From Hyphomicrobium sp. (lineage in GTDB: Bacteria > Pseudomonadota > Alphaproteobacteria > Rhizobiales > Hyphomicrobiaceae): a stretch of DNA of 64,000 nucleotides. Positions 8,701 to 19,552 of this stretch are shown here, piece after piece (position 1 is the first letter of the stretch; the number at the start of each line of letters is the position of its first letter). The notes below the pieces were generated by a model. That model had not been told where the DNA came from. It saw only the letters and a program-made list of their open reading frames with translations, and searched no databases. The stretch lies in the NCBI GenBank assembly GCA_016716675.1, contig JADJVG010000006.1, forward strand, positions 1 to 64,000, written 5' to 3'. The translations under genes were made by a program, and so were the position numbers.

Positions 8701-8908
8701 GAAGGCGTATCTTACGACAGAAGAAGCCGCGCAATTTCTGCGGCAAGCCGCTCGTACGCTTGAGCGCCGCCGGGTTGATGGGACAGGTCCGGCGTATCTC
8801 AAAGCCGGTCCGGGTAAGCGCGCCAGGGTGCTGTATCGCCTCGCCGATCTAAAGGCCTGGCTTGAAGGCGAAACCTACCGATCAACGTCCGAATATATCA
8901 GCAAATAG
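8687..8908 (+). CDS. Small helix-turn-helix protein, excisionase/AlpA-like
   Basis: A 73-residue protein with the typical opening YLTTEEAAQFLRQAARTLERRR and a later VLYRLADLKAWLE, which is the winged helix-turn-helix pattern of the MerR-like excisionase family. These proteins bind DNA and often act as recombination directionality factors or regulators of element genes. The start at 8687 lies after an AGAAAGGA site. It sits about 330 bases upstream of the serine recombinase, which fits a role in excision or its control; that role is an inference. Confidence 0.75.
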   Translation: MSLNEKAYLTTEEAAQFLRQAARTLERRRVDGTGPAYLKAGPGKRARVLYRLADLKAWLEGETYRSTSEYISK

Positions 8909-8920
8909 GCGAGGCAAGCT

Positions 8921-9175
8921 GTGGCGCGTTGTAAGAAGAAGCGTAAGCCGTCCGGCGAGGTTCGCCAGAAAACGTGCGGCGTGCCGATCCTCGTTGGCGG
9001 TGAAGCCTGCACGATTGAGCTCGATCGTCTTGTCATTGAACTGGCAAAGGCGCTAGGCCGAATGGCGGCTCAGGAAGATTACCGGCAGTCAAAATCAACA
9101 GTCAAAATTCCCGCAGTTTTGCAGGTTGAGCGTTTGAGAGAGCGCAAGAGGCGGGGTAAGGTCATCCTGAGTTGA
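8921..9175 (+). CDS. Small basic hypothetical protein
   Basis: An 84-residue protein with a GTG start at 8921, twelve bases after the helix-turn-helix gene. Both ends are very basic (MARCKKKRKPSGEVRQK and RLRERKRRGK), with a helical middle (ELDRLVIELAKALGRMAAQ). It lies between the possible excisionase and the recombinase. A nucleic-acid-binding role is possible from charge alone; there is no recognised domain. Confidence 0.55.
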   Translation: MARCKKKRKPSGEVRQKTCGVPILVGGEACTIELDRLVIELAKALGRMAAQEDYRQSKSTVKIPAVLQVERLRERKRRGKVILS

Positions 9176-9234
9176 GGCCAGGTATTTGCCTGTGTTGGAT
9201 TTGAGCAGGCGTTCCTGAGTAATGGAGTTGCCAT

Positions 9235-10869
<1,635 letters not shown>

Positions 10870-11319
10870 TTACCAGTGGGTGCGTCTTCCGGGCCGTGCG
10901 CCTGGGGAAGAAAAAACCGCCCGTTCCCGAGCGGCTCCGATGCGTGTCATATAACATAGAAATCCGTCATGGGAAGACCTCGGGGAGCGATTATCCGTGG
11001 CGAGCTAATGTGCCTCAGGCCAGTGCCGTGGAGGCCCTGTTTTCACGCACAACGACCGCCCCGGCGTCGGTGTCGAACCCACACAGATGTGCCTGCAATG
11101 GCAGCCGATGTCACGCGGCCGGCGGCCGGCACGGCGCCATCGTTCATCCGGTCTGTCAATTATGTCATGAGCATATCGCCGAGGTCCGCACGACGGGGGG
11201 CGGCAATAAAAACCGTACCTTGCGGCTCGCGGCTTTGAACCGCCGGGCGGGCGGCGGGTGGCAAAGATATTTCGTGGGGCGTTTCTAGCCTTCCGACTAA
11301 AGTCGCGTTAGAAACGGAC
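10870..11319. other. Gene-free stretch between tRNA-fMet and pabB, possible small RNA
   Basis: No convincing protein gene; the open frame 10833-11288 on the plus strand starts inside the tRNA and has random composition. On the minus strand there is a TTGACA box at 11154-11159 and a rho-independent terminator at 10911-10934. This raises the possibility of a small RNA of roughly 200 bases transcribed toward the tRNA. Motifs of tmRNA, RNase P RNA and SRP RNA were looked for and not found. The pabB promoter must also lie here. Confidence 0.4.
10911..10934 (-). terminator. Rho-independent terminator upstream of tRNA-fMet
   Basis: On the minus strand CCGCTC, a six-base loop and GGGCGG form a six-pair stem (one G-U), followed directly by TTTTTTC. 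It lies about 40 bases before the 5' end of tRNA-fMet, so it ends a transcript coming from the pabB side or acts as an attenuator in the tRNA leader. Confidence 0.6.
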
Positions 11320-13209
11320 ATGACATCCAGCATTCCTGTTCAAAGCAAATCCCGCTCAGCCAATCGCACAGCGGAGTCGCGCAAATGCGACAGTACCCCG
11401 ATGCTCGCCGAAGGCTTCGTTCTGTTGGACAACAGCACGAGCCTGCACGCGGAATCGCTGCTATTCGAGCACCCGACGCGGATTATCCGTGCCGACCGCC
11501 CCGAAGAGGTCGCGGGCGCGCTGGCTGAACTCAGAGAGGCAACGGCTGCCGGGCTACATGCGGCGGGCTTCTTTTCCTACGAATTGGGCTATGTGCTCGA
11601 GCCGAAGCTGGCGGCCCTTCTGCCCGACAATCGCAGGGTGCCGCTGCTCTGGTTCGGTGTCTATTCCGAGCCGCGCTCAATGACCGGTGCCGAGGTTCAG
11701 AACTGGCTGACGGCGGAGGCGATCGGCAATCCGTCGCTAGGCGCCCTTGCGCACACCTGGGATGCGACCGCGTATCTCGAACGTTTTGAGGAAGTGCAGA
11801 ACAAGATCCGGTCTGGCGATATCTATCAGCTGAACCTGACATTCAAAGCCAAGTTCAATCTGCAAGGCTCGCCGCTGGCGCTGTATCGCGACCTTAGGCT
11901 GAAGCAGCGCGTGGCCTATGGCGGTCTCGTCGATACCGGCGACGTCACCATTCTCTCGTCATCGCCGGAACTGTTTATCGAACAAGATGATCGCGTGATC
12001 GAAACGCGGCCCATGAAAGGAACCGCGCCGCGCGCCGGCACGCTGTCGGGTGACGACGAGGTGCGCAAGGCCCTGGCTGCCGACATCAAGAGCCGCGCTG
12101 AGAACCTGATGATCGTCGATCTGATGCGCAATGATCTTGGGCGCATTGCCGAGCTTGGGTCTGTCAGCGTCACGGATCTTTTTACCGTCGAGACGTTCAA
12201 GACGCTGCATCAGATGACGTCGGGCGTGCGCGCCGTGTTGAAGCCGGATATCGGTCTTGAAGACGTGCTGCAGGCGATTTTCCCACCGGGATCGATCACG
12301 GGCGCTCCGAAAATTCGGGCGATGGAATTGATCCGTGCGCTCGAAACCGATCCGCGCGGCGTTTACTGCGGCGCGATTGGATACTTCGCGCCCGGCGGCA
12401 ATGTTCTGTTCAACGTCGCGATCCGCACCGCCGTCATCAATCGGGCTGGCGCCGGCGAAATGGGCATTGGCTCCGGGGTCGTCGCCGATTCCGATGGCGC
12501 CAAAGAATATGCCGAATGCCTGCTCAAGATGAAGTTCCTCACCGATCCCGTCCGCCGTTTTGAGTTGATCGAGACGATGCTTTACGATGGTGCGAACGGC
12601 ATCTGGTTGTTCGAAGGCCACATGAAGCGGCTGGCCAGTTCTGCGAATTACTTTGCTTTCGCCTTCGATGATGCGCGTGCCCGCGAGGCCATCCAGGCGG
12701 CTATTGCAGATGCCGGAGACGCTCGGCTGCGCGTCCGCTTCTTGCTCGACGAAGACGGTAACGTCAGTGTAACGAAATCACCGCAGCCGCAATCGGCTGC
12801 TGATGCGGTCATGCGCTATGTGATCTCGGATACGAGACTGAACAGCAGCGATTTATTTCTCTATCACAAGACCACGCGCCGCCACCTCTACGATCGCGAG
12901 TGGGCGCATTTTTCTGAAACGTTGGGCGCCGATGAAGTCATCTATTTGAATGAGCGCGGAGAGCTCGCAGAGGGCAGCCGCACGACGATTTTCATCGAGC
13001 GCGCCGGCAAGCTCCTGACGCCGCCGCTCACTGCCGGCGTCTTGCCGGGCGTGTTGCGTCAGAGCCTGATTGAAGAAGGGCGCGTTGCGGAAGCGGTCTT
13101 GAAGATAGAAGACCTCAACCGCGCCGATGCCGTATATCTGGGGAATTCGGTGCGAGGCCTTATGAAGGCGCTGCCGCTGGTGCCGCGCCTGGCGACGGAC
13201 AAGTCGTGA
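11320..13209 (+). CDS. pabB: Aminodeoxychorismate synthase component I fused to 4-amino-4-deoxychorismate lyase
   Basis: A 629-residue fusion protein for p-aminobenzoate synthesis in the folate pathway. The first 430 or so residues are the chorismate-binding domain: RPMKGTAPRAG holds the Lys that is the nucleophile in PabB proteins, with FPPGSITGAPK and GIGSGVVADSDG near its end. The remaining 200 residues are a class IV aminotransferase-type domain like PabC, with ELAEGSRTTIFIE near its cofactor site. The first domain aminates chorismate with ammonia from PabA; the second would release pyruvate. PabA is not in this window. The start at 11320 is the first ATG; the Ser/Arg-rich first 30 residues are poorly conserved, so a later start is possible. 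Confidence 0.9.
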   Translation: MTSSIPVQSKSRSANRTAESRKCDSTPMLAEGFVLLDNSTSLHAESLLFEHPTRIIRADRPEEVAGALAELREATAAGLHAAGFFSYELGYVLEPKLAALLPDNRRVPLLWFGVYSEPRSMTGAEVQNWLTAEAIGNPSLGALAHTWDATAYLERFEEVQNKIRSGDIYQLNLTFKAKFNLQGSPLALYRDLRLKQRVAYGGLVDTGDVTILSSSPELFIEQDDRVIETRPMKGTAPRAGTLSGDDEVRKALAADIKSRAENLMIVDLMRNDLGRIAELGSVSVTDLFTVETFKTLHQMTSGVRAVLKPDIGLEDVLQAIFPPGSITGAPKIRAMELIRALETDPRGVYCGAIGYFAPGGNVLFNVAIRTAVINRAGAGEMGIGSGVVADSDGAKEYAECLLKMKFLTDPVRRFELIETMLYDGANGIWLFEGHMKRLASSANYFAFAFDDARAREAIQAAIADAGDARLRVRFLLDEDGNVSVTKSPQPQSAADAVMRYVISDTRLNSSDLFLYHKTTRRHLYDREWAHFSETLGADEVIYLNERGELAEGSRTTIFIERAGKLLTPPLTAGVLPGVLRQSLIEEGRVAEAVLKIEDLNRADAVYLGNSVRGLMKALPLVPRLATDKS

Positions 13210-13272
13210 AAGCACGCCTTCCCGGTAACGAATGTCGGGATGGCAGCAAATTCAACCTAAGTCAGTTGGAGT

Positions 13273-13479
13273 TTAGAACGACACCGGCGCTGCTTTGTCC
13301 AGCGGCAGGGCGGATACCGGGCCCTCGATCGACACTCTTGAGTCTTTACTGTTCGGCGACGGACCGACGGCCGCAGCAATCGCCAGCAACGCTGCGCCGG
13401 TCAAAATCAGGGCCGCAGAAATGCCAGCTGTCGAAAGCCGCATGCGCCGTGCGATCTCTGGTGGGGTCTTTTCGCTCAT
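13273..13479 (-). CDS. Small single-span membrane protein
   Basis: A 68-residue protein with a basic N-terminus (MSEKTPPEIARRMRLS), one hydrophobic helix (AALILTGAALLAIAAAV) and a Ser/Pro-containing tail. It is convergent with pabB, ending about 60 bases from the pabB stop. A TTG start at 13497 is also possible. The family is unknown. Confidence 0.55.
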   Translation of the reverse strand: MSEKTPPEIARRMRLSTAGISAALILTGAALLAIAAAVGPSPNSKDSRVSIEGPVSALPLDKAAPVSF

Positions 13480-13716
13480 GCCGTTGAGTAAAGGCAACTA
13501 TCGCGAAAGTTTCCAGTTAAACGCGTGCCGCGCGACACCATCGCACAGGGGTGAAAGGGCAGTCGGCTCGCAACGCTTGTGTAGTGAGGAAACGCTCGAA
13601 CGGGTTCACCCGGCCATCAAAAAAGTTGGCGAGTCCACCGTGTGCTCGATCGTTGCCAAGTCGGCAACGAGGATTGCAACGGCACGCGCACGAGCATGCT
13701 GCACAGCAGCATAAAT

Positions 13717-13923
13717 TTAGAGGCCGGGAACCATGCAGCCGAGCATCAAAATGGCGTAGGAGGCGAGCAGCGCCCAAAGCTCGTTGCCCTTCAGGCCGGG
13801 TATGTCGGCGCCGAAGAATGTCGACATCAAAACGATGACGGCAAGGATAACGGATACCATAAACGTTATGATGCTCGGCGGCTTAAGACCCACGGTACGT
13901 ACTCCTTGTTCGTTCTTGCTCAT
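13717..13923 (-). CDS. Small two-span membrane protein
   Basis: A 68-residue protein starting MSKNEQGVRTVGLKPP with two hydrophobic helices (ITFMVSVILAVIVLMSTFF and LWALLASYAILMLGCMV) separated by GADIPGLKGNE. This layout is common in small inner-membrane proteins of Hyphomicrobiales. Start at 13923 is the ATG nearest the conserved-looking part. Function unknown. Confidence 0.6.
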   Translation of the reverse strand: MSKNEQGVRTVGLKPPSIITFMVSVILAVIVLMSTFFGADIPGLKGNELWALLASYAILMLGCMVPGL

Positions 13924-14067
13924 GAATCGCGCGCGCATTGGCTAACCCCCGCTCGACGGTCAAACGACCCCTAATGAGTCGCTTGTATAGCAGGCGGGCG
14001 CGGGCGCGGGACAAGGGTGACCGCGATCAGGTGTGGACATTCCAAACGTGCTGTTGCGCTGCGGTGC

Positions 14068-14084
14068 CGGGATGCATCATCCCG
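14068..14084. terminator. Short perfect hairpin at the 3' end of the 14-15.9 kb gene
   Basis: CGGGATG and CATCCCG are separated by three bases. The hairpin spans the stop codon at 14077-14079 of the minus-strand gene. There is no T-run, so it may stabilise the RNA end rather than terminate on its own. Confidence 0.35.
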
Positions 14085-15901
14085 ATGAAGCGCCGTCCGT
14101 TGGCGTGGCGCCGGGCGGCGGTGCGGCGGGCCTGCGCCCGAACAAGCGGCGCAACCACAGCACGAGAACGAGCACAAGACCGCCGCTCAGCGCGATGCCC
14201 ACCGGATGTTTGTGCCACAGCAGCGACGGGCTGATCCGATCTTCCCAAGCCATGACAGCATCTTGGGCGAAAGCCCTCGGCGAAAATCCCGATGACGGCC
14301 GAAGCATCATGTCGGTGGCCGCCGTCTGGTCGGCGCTGGCGATAATCGCGTCCCGGACGCTGGCAGAGGCCAGAACCTGCATGCGGCTGGGCGTGGCGGC
14401 AACGGTGCGCAGCACCCGGTCGCGTGGGCCCGGCTGAAGACCGTTCAGATAACTGGCAAGGGTGCTGAGTTCGGTTTCCGAAAGGCTCTTGGCAAGAGAC
14501 TTGAGCTCGGCCGTGTCCAGCCCCAGCAGCGCGTCGCGGGCGTCGCGCGATACGCTTGCCAAGCGCCCGATGGCGGTCCGGTCATCCAGTGCCAATACAC
14601 GATCGAGCGACCCGCGTGAGAAATCCTCAGGCGCGGCGCGGCGGTAAATTTCATAATCGGTGACGGCCGGCAGTTTGTCGCCAGCCAGCGCCGCCCAGGC
14701 GAGCCCCTTGGCGATCGATTTAGTCTCGCGGGCGATCGTCAGGGCCGCGTCGGGCAAATTGTGGACGGCCTCGTTCAGCGAGCCGTCGGACAACCGCTTC
14801 AACACGCTGTCTTCGCCTTCGCTGGCGACAATCATGGCCACCACTTCGTCGAGGCGAGAGCGACGACGGTTTGACGCCGGCGAGGAATGTTCGAAAGCCG
14901 CCATCCGTTTCGGCAATCTTCAAGACCAGAGCGTGGGCGCGTTTGAAGCTCTGCCAGATCTCGATGACATGGTCGGCCGAAGCGCCCGCGATCTCTTTGA
15001 CATGCTCGCCGATTTGCTCGGACATCGTTGCTGCGATCTCGTCCTGCACCTTGTCTTTGGTGGCCTTGGCCTTCATCTCGGATGCAATGATCGGCAACAC
15101 GCCGTTGCGGAATTCCCAGATATCCTTGGCAATCAGCACCAGCCCAATGCCGCCGGCGGTGACGGAAACGAGGCGCGACAGCACGCTGCCGACGATGCGC
15201 TGGCCGACGCGCGCGGCAATCGTTGCCAATTGGCGGCGCACCACCAGGATCGTCGCGCCAGCCAGGCCGCCGCCGCTTTCCTTGAGCACGGCGCCCGGTG
15301 TGACGTCGACGCCGCCCTTTGAGGGATCGATCACGACATCGCGGCCTGCGTCGCCCGCAACCGCCTGCGAAACGGCAATGCCGTAGCGAGGGCCAACGAA
15401 CGCCTTCAGGCATTGCAGCACGGGCTCGGAGGCATCAGAGCTCGCAAACTCGATGCTCTTGCCGATGTCCTTGGCGACTCCTGTTGCCATGTCTTCCATG
15501 GCGACCTTGACGGCATCCGAACGGTAGACGCGCTCGGCGACGGACGTCGCCAACTTCTGCGAGGCTTCTGAATTGGCGAGAGATTTAAGCCGTTCCGTCC
15601 AACTCGTTTCGCCCTTGACCTCATCGATCGCGAAATCGACGCGCTTGTCGATCACCTCGTCGAGATCGTTCTTGCGCCATTGGTCGGCAACGGCCGCGCG
15701 AAAATCGACGGTCTTCAGCCCGGCTTGCAACGCGGAGGTGGTGATTGTTGCGATCGCGGTTCGCAGGCCCGCTTCATCGCGCGCTTGGCAGCTCTCATAG
15801 TCGGCGCGCGATAGCTCTGCGGCGAATGCAGGGAGTATGGGTGCCAGCGCCAATGTGGCGGCAGTCACGGTCGTCATCACAATGCGCAGGGGGCGAACCA
15901 A
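14077..15901 (-). pseudogene. Secreted or membrane-anchored conserved hypothetical protein, frameshifted
   Basis: Two overlapping minus-strand frames together make one protein of about 600 residues. The N-terminal part starts at 15901 with a signal peptide (MTTVTAATLALAPILPAFAAEL) and continues through helical sequence with a glycine-rich hydrophobic centre (VSVTAGGIGLVLIAKD). Near 14862-14870 the frame ends its sensible sequence at GVKPSSLS. The other frame resumes with RLDEVVAMIVASEG and goes on to a C-terminal membrane helix (IALSGGLVLVLVLWLRRLFG) and a Pro/Gly tail. A small indel between the two joins them. The protein is likely exported and anchored in the inner membrane. No known domain was recognised. 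A 17-base hairpin overlaps the stop. Confidence 0.65.
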
Positions 15902-16430
15902 GGATCACAGTTCCTCGCGACAGGGCTTCACTGGAAAACGCCAGATGATCCTCACACTTATAACGCGGGAAATATGAGTTAATAGCGGCTTTGCGGATCA
16001 TCTGTAGGACAAGAGTTGCGCGTCAACGCTGGAAACTGGAGCGCGTTCAGCGGCCTTATTTAGGTGCAGATGCGCGCGCAACTCATCGGCTCGGCGCCAC
16101 GTTGGCCGCCATTAGCCGCACGCCACTTTCTAGGCGGGAATTTACCATATTTATGCCGCAGTGCAGCAACCATAACTCCATGAAATGCTGCGATTTACAA
16201 CTTTTGTGTGCACTGCGTCATTGCGCCTGTGTTTACCAAAACGGCAATCCCTAAACGGTAAACAACTGGCTATTTCAGCGGCTTCGTAATAGATAGATGA
16301 TAGTCATATGAGCTCTAGAGGAATGCTGGAACGGCTGACTCTGCGGCAGCGCGACAAAGTTGCGTTGGCATTCTTAACTGCGGCGTCGTAAGTGTGTTAG
16401 CGTGAAGTAAGAGAGAGTCATCTTAAGCTT
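15902..16430. other. Intergenic region between divergent genes
   Basis: This stretch of about 530 bases separates the minus-strand secreted-protein gene from the plus-strand esterase. The part 16140-16300 is AT-richer than its surroundings and should hold promoters. A 27-codon open frame (16308-16391) with sensible composition precedes the esterase but lacks a ribosome site. No RNA gene was recognised. Confidence 0.4.
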
Positions 16431-17324
16431 ATGAAATCAGTGCATAAATTCCAGCCGCCACGCGGCAGCTTGTTTATTCCTGGCGGTTCGACGGGCGTGT
16501 TGCTGCTTCATTCGCTGGGCGGCTCTCCCTTGGAGCTCAAGTTTGTTGCTCAGTCGCTCGCGCGACAGGGCCACACGGTTTATTGCCCGGTTATTCCCGG
16601 TCTGACGTTTGGCACCGATGTGTCGGGCATGTCGACGTGGCGTGACTGGTATAACGCCGTGGAGCATGCTTTCGACGATCTGCGCACATCCTGCGATACG
16701 ATCATTGTTGGCGGTGCATCGGCAGGCGCGGTTCTGGCGCTACGTTTGGCGTCGTTCCGGTCGGATGAAACGAGCGGCCTGATGCTGTTCGCGCCGACTC
16801 TCGCCGTCAACGGCTGGGCGATCCCGCGCTCGATCAAGCTGTTCCATCTCGTCAGCGATAAGTGGACGGCGCGCCTCTTCAAGTTCCGCACGCCGGCCCC
16901 GCACGGTATCAAGGACGAACGGGTCCGCAATTTCGCACTCGAAGCCATGAAGGGCGACGGTGCAACGGCGGCCGACATCACTGCGCGCAGTGGCGGCACC
17001 GTCTATGAGTTCATGCGCCTCGTGCGCAACGTCAAGCCGCTGCTCTCCAAGATTTGCCAGCACACGCTGATCTTTCATCCGCGGCAGGACGATCAGAGCG
17101 ACATCAAGAACACCATGCACTTGCAGCGTAAGCTCGGTGGTATGGTCGAAGTCTGCGTCCTGGAAGACAGCTTTCACCTCGTCACACTCGATCGTCAGCG
17201 CGGCTACGTCGCGGATCGCTCGATCGATTTCGTCGATCGCGTACTGTCGCGCGTGCGTCCGGCTCAAAAGCCCATCGGCGTTCACGCCCAGAAGCCGAAG
17301 CAGTCGCACAGCGCTGCGGAGTAA
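16431..17324 (+). CDS. Alpha/beta hydrolase (carboxylesterase-like)
   Basis: A 297-residue cytosolic hydrolase without signal peptide. The strand-turn LLLHSLGGSPLEL gives the oxyanion HS(L)GG region. The nucleophile elbow is GGASAGA, matching GxSxG with Ser in the middle. The C-terminal pair is HPRQDDQSD (acid) and DSFHLVTLD (His). The layout matches short-chain carboxylesterases of the Est30 type. The substrate is not evident. It stands alone between an intergenic region and a strong bidirectional terminator at 17351. Confidence 0.85.
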   Translation: MKSVHKFQPPRGSLFIPGGSTGVLLLHSLGGSPLELKFVAQSLARQGHTVYCPVIPGLTFGTDVSGMSTWRDWYNAVEHAFDDLRTSCDTIIVGGASAGAVLALRLASFRSDETSGLMLFAPTLAVNGWAIPRSIKLFHLVSDKWTARLFKFRTPAPHGIKDERVRNFALEAMKGDGATAADITARSGGTVYEFMRLVRNVKPLLSKICQHTLIFHPRQDDQSDIKNTMHLQRKLGGMVEVCVLEDSFHLVTLDRQRGYVADRSIDFVDRVLSRVRPAQKPIGVHAQKPKQSHSAAE

Positions 17325-17350
17325 CTCAGGCTCTTTCGGCCTTGAAATAC

Positions 17351-17386
17351 AAAACCGGCGCCCAGGAACTCCTGGGCGCCGGTTTT
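17351..17386. terminator. Bidirectional rho-independent terminator
   Basis: AAAACCGGCGCCCAGGA and TCCTGGGCGCCGGTTTT form a near-perfect stem of about 15 pairs flanked by A- and T-runs. It lies between the convergent hydrolase and DUF2147 genes and can serve both. Confidence 0.9.
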
Positions 17387-17405
17387 ACGTTTGAAAGTCA
17401 CACTG

Positions 17406-18068
17406 TTATTGGTTCGCCGGTGGTTTTGCCGGCGCCGTGGCGGGCGGCTTTTTGGCAGGTTTCGGTGCCGGCGCTGCATTGGCCGGTTTTGCGGCTGCCC
17501 AAGGCAATGTTTCCCCGCCGCCCTTTTTCGCCGGATCGGCTTTCGCTTCGACAGGCACGGCAGCGCAACTGGGCAATTCAGTTTTCGCACGCTTCCAAAT
17601 GAAGGTCTTGCCGAGCAATTTCACGCCCTTGTAGCCGGTGACCGACAATTCATCCCGGCCCGTAAGCAAGATGGCGACGCTGAACGATTTGCCGACCTTT
17701 GGATCATACACCCAGCCGCCGTCATAGCCGCCTTCCGGCATGGCTTGCAGTTGGCCAAGAACCGGCAGGCCGCAAATGGTGCGCGTGCGCTGGGCTGGAT
17801 CAGGATTATGCTTATCCGTCAGAATGTCGCCCTGGTCGTTGACGAGATCCTTCAGCCAGAAGATGCGGCCGCAGAGTCTTGCGCCGCACGGCTCGATCTT
17901 CACGGCACCTTTGCCGGTATCGTCGAACCAGACCCCGGTTTCCGGCGGAAGCGCGTTGCCCGCGAAACCTAACGAAAGCGCGGCGGACGCTAGCAATGCC
18001 GTGGTGGCAGGTGCTGCGGCTCGCGCGAGCCTTTTGAGTGGCGTTTTTTGCATGACAAAAGACCGCAT
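17406..18068 (-). CDS. DUF2147 family exported protein
   Basis: About 220 residues, with a signal peptide (LARAAAPATTALLASAALSLGFAG region) followed by the DUF2147 domain. The typical opening GVWFDDTGKGAVKIEPC, then LCGRIFWLKD and YDGGWVYDPKVGKSFSV, are visible. The last 50 or so residues are Ala/Pro/Lys-rich and likely disordered. The family is periplasmic or outer-membrane associated with no settled function. I prefer the ATG at 18068; the ATG at 18053 is also possible. Confidence 0.85.
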   Translation of the reverse strand: MRSFVMQKTPLKRLARAAAPATTALLASAALSLGFAGNALPPETGVWFDDTGKGAVKIEPCGARLCGRIFWLKDLVNDQGDILTDKHNPDPAQRTRTICGLPVLGQLQAMPEGGYDGGWVYDPKVGKSFSVAILLTGRDELSVTGYKGVKLLGKTFIWKRAKTELPSCAAVPVEAKADPAKKGGGETLPWAAAKPANAAPAPKPAKKPPATAPAKPPANQ

Positions 18069-18421
18069 GTGACTGTTGTACTTTCCCACGATTATGCCCT
18101 GAAAACGGCAAAACATTGAAGTTAGATCGAGAAATAGCATACGCGTCTACTTGCCCGAACTCACTTGGTTACTACATCCTCTTCAGTCATTAAGGCTTAA
18201 AGCGGCGCATTGGCGCTGAGCCACTTCGGAGAGTGGTCAGTAACTGTTGCCGGGTATATAAGCGCACGACGTATGCATGAGCGTTAATGCTGCCAAACAG
18301 GTCCCGGGGATGTCCGGGCGCGGCAAGCGCTGCTACCACGTGCACTATTCGTTTCGTGCCAATATCGTTTGAAGGTTCCGGGCGCCGCTGGTGGTGTGCC
18401 GTAAGAGATCTGGCTGATTAT
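18069..18421. other. Divergent promoter region of the DUF2147 gene and the ABC exporter
   Basis: About 350 bases between divergent genes. An open frame from 18287 continues into the permease but its sequence before residue 46 is Arg/Cys-rich and unlike the family, so I treat it as non-coding. No clear promoter boxes or RNA genes were recognised. Confidence 0.4.
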
Positions 18422-19552
18422 ATGATCCTAACGCTCGCTCTGCGCAATCTCGTCCACGATCGTATTCGACTGGCCGTGACGCTGGTCGGAATTCTGTTCT
18501 CGATCGTGCTGGTTGCCGTTCAGCTCGGCCTTTATCTCGGTTCGAGCCGCATGATCACGGCCAACATCGACAAGGCAGATGGTGATCTTTGGATTACCAC
18601 GTTCGGCGCCAAGTCTTTCGAAGACGGCGGCGTACTGCTCTCCGATCGCGACCGCCATCAGGCCTTGGCAACACCGGGCGTGCAGTCCGTCGTTCCCCTC
18701 GTTGTGTCGTTCGCCGAATGGCGCAAGCCGGCAGGTGGGTCGTCGCGTGTTGTGGTTGTAGGGAGTGATTTTGAAGATCATGGTCTTGTGCCCTGGTCGC
18801 TCAGCCAAGGCACGCTCGAAGACATCAAGGCGCCCGACGCGGTGGCCGTTGATCGCAGCTACCTCGGCGAACTCGGCATCAGCGGCATCGGCGATACCGC
18901 CCAGGTGGCAACGGGCCGCGTCAAGGTCCGCGCCCTGACTGAGGGTGTGCGCTCGTTCACGCAGTCGCCTTATGCCTATACGACACTCAATCGCGCCCGC
19001 GATTTGCTCGGCGCGGGCAGCGATGCAACCACATTCCTCCTCGTTAAACTGGCGCCCGGCGCCAAGCTTGAAGAGGTCCAGGCCAATTTGGCGTCGCGCC
19101 TTCCATCGGACGACGTTCTCACTAAGGACGAATTCCGCGCTCGCAGCTTGAAACAATGGCTGTTCAAGACCGGTGCCGGTTTGGCGCTGATCGGCGGCGC
19201 GCTGCTCGGCAGTCTCGTCGGCACGGTCATCGTTGCGCAGACCTTGTATTCGAGCACCAAGGACCACATCCATGAGTTCGCGACGTTGCGCGCGCTGGGA
19301 TCGTCCAAGGGCTACATCCATAAAGTCATTCTTGCGCAGGCAGGCTTCAGCGCCGTCATTGGCTATGCGCTCGGCATGATAATCGCACTCTTGATTTTGT
19401 ACGCGAGCCGGAATTCCGCCCTGCCCCTTGTCATGACGCCAGGCTTGGCGTTCTGGCTATTCGCCTTGACGGTCGGTATGTGCGCCATCTCCGCACTCTC
19501 GGCGATCGTCAAAGTCACGAAGATCGATCCAGCAACGGTGTTCTCAAGATGA
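18422..19552 (+). CDS. ABC exporter permease, DevC/MacB-FtsX type
   Basis: A 376-residue inner-membrane protein. One N-terminal helix (LVGILFSIVLVAVQLGLYLG) is followed by a periplasmic domain of about 220 residues and three C-terminal helices, the FtsX layout of DevC-type permeases. The start at 18422 (MILTLALRNLVHDR) fits the family N-terminus. It overlaps the ATPase gene by four bases (ATGA), and an HlyD-type adaptor follows, so the three make a tripartite exporter unit. The cargo is unknown; DevBCA relatives export glycolipids or peptides. The ATPase partner has an internal stop. Confidence 0.87.
   Translation: MILTLALRNLVHDRIRLAVTLVGILFSIVLVAVQLGLYLGSSRMITANIDKADGDLWITTFGAKSFEDGGVLLSDRDRHQALATPGVQSVVPLVVSFAEWRKPAGGSSRVVVVGSDFEDHGLVPWSLSQGTLEDIKAPDAVAVDRSYLGELGISGIGDTAQVATGRVKVRALTEGVRSFTQSPYAYTTLNRARDLLGAGSDATTFLLVKLAPGAKLEEVQANLASRLPSDDVLTKDEFRARSLKQWLFKTGAGLALIGGALLGSLVGTVIVAQTLYSSTKDHIHEFATLRALGSSKGYIHKVILAQAGFSAVIGYALGMIIALLILYASRNSALPLVMTPGLAFWLFALTVGMCAISALSAIVKVTKIDPATVFSR

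Noticed and set aside
10937..11319. Possible two-piece tmRNA, 6S, RNase P or SRP RNA
   Set aside because: A GGTTCGA stretch near 11070 drew attention, but no acceptor stem, tag frame or other conserved motif is present.
16308..16391. 27-codon open frame before the hydrolase gene
   Set aside because: Composition is plausible but there is no ribosome site; a leader peptide cannot be supported.
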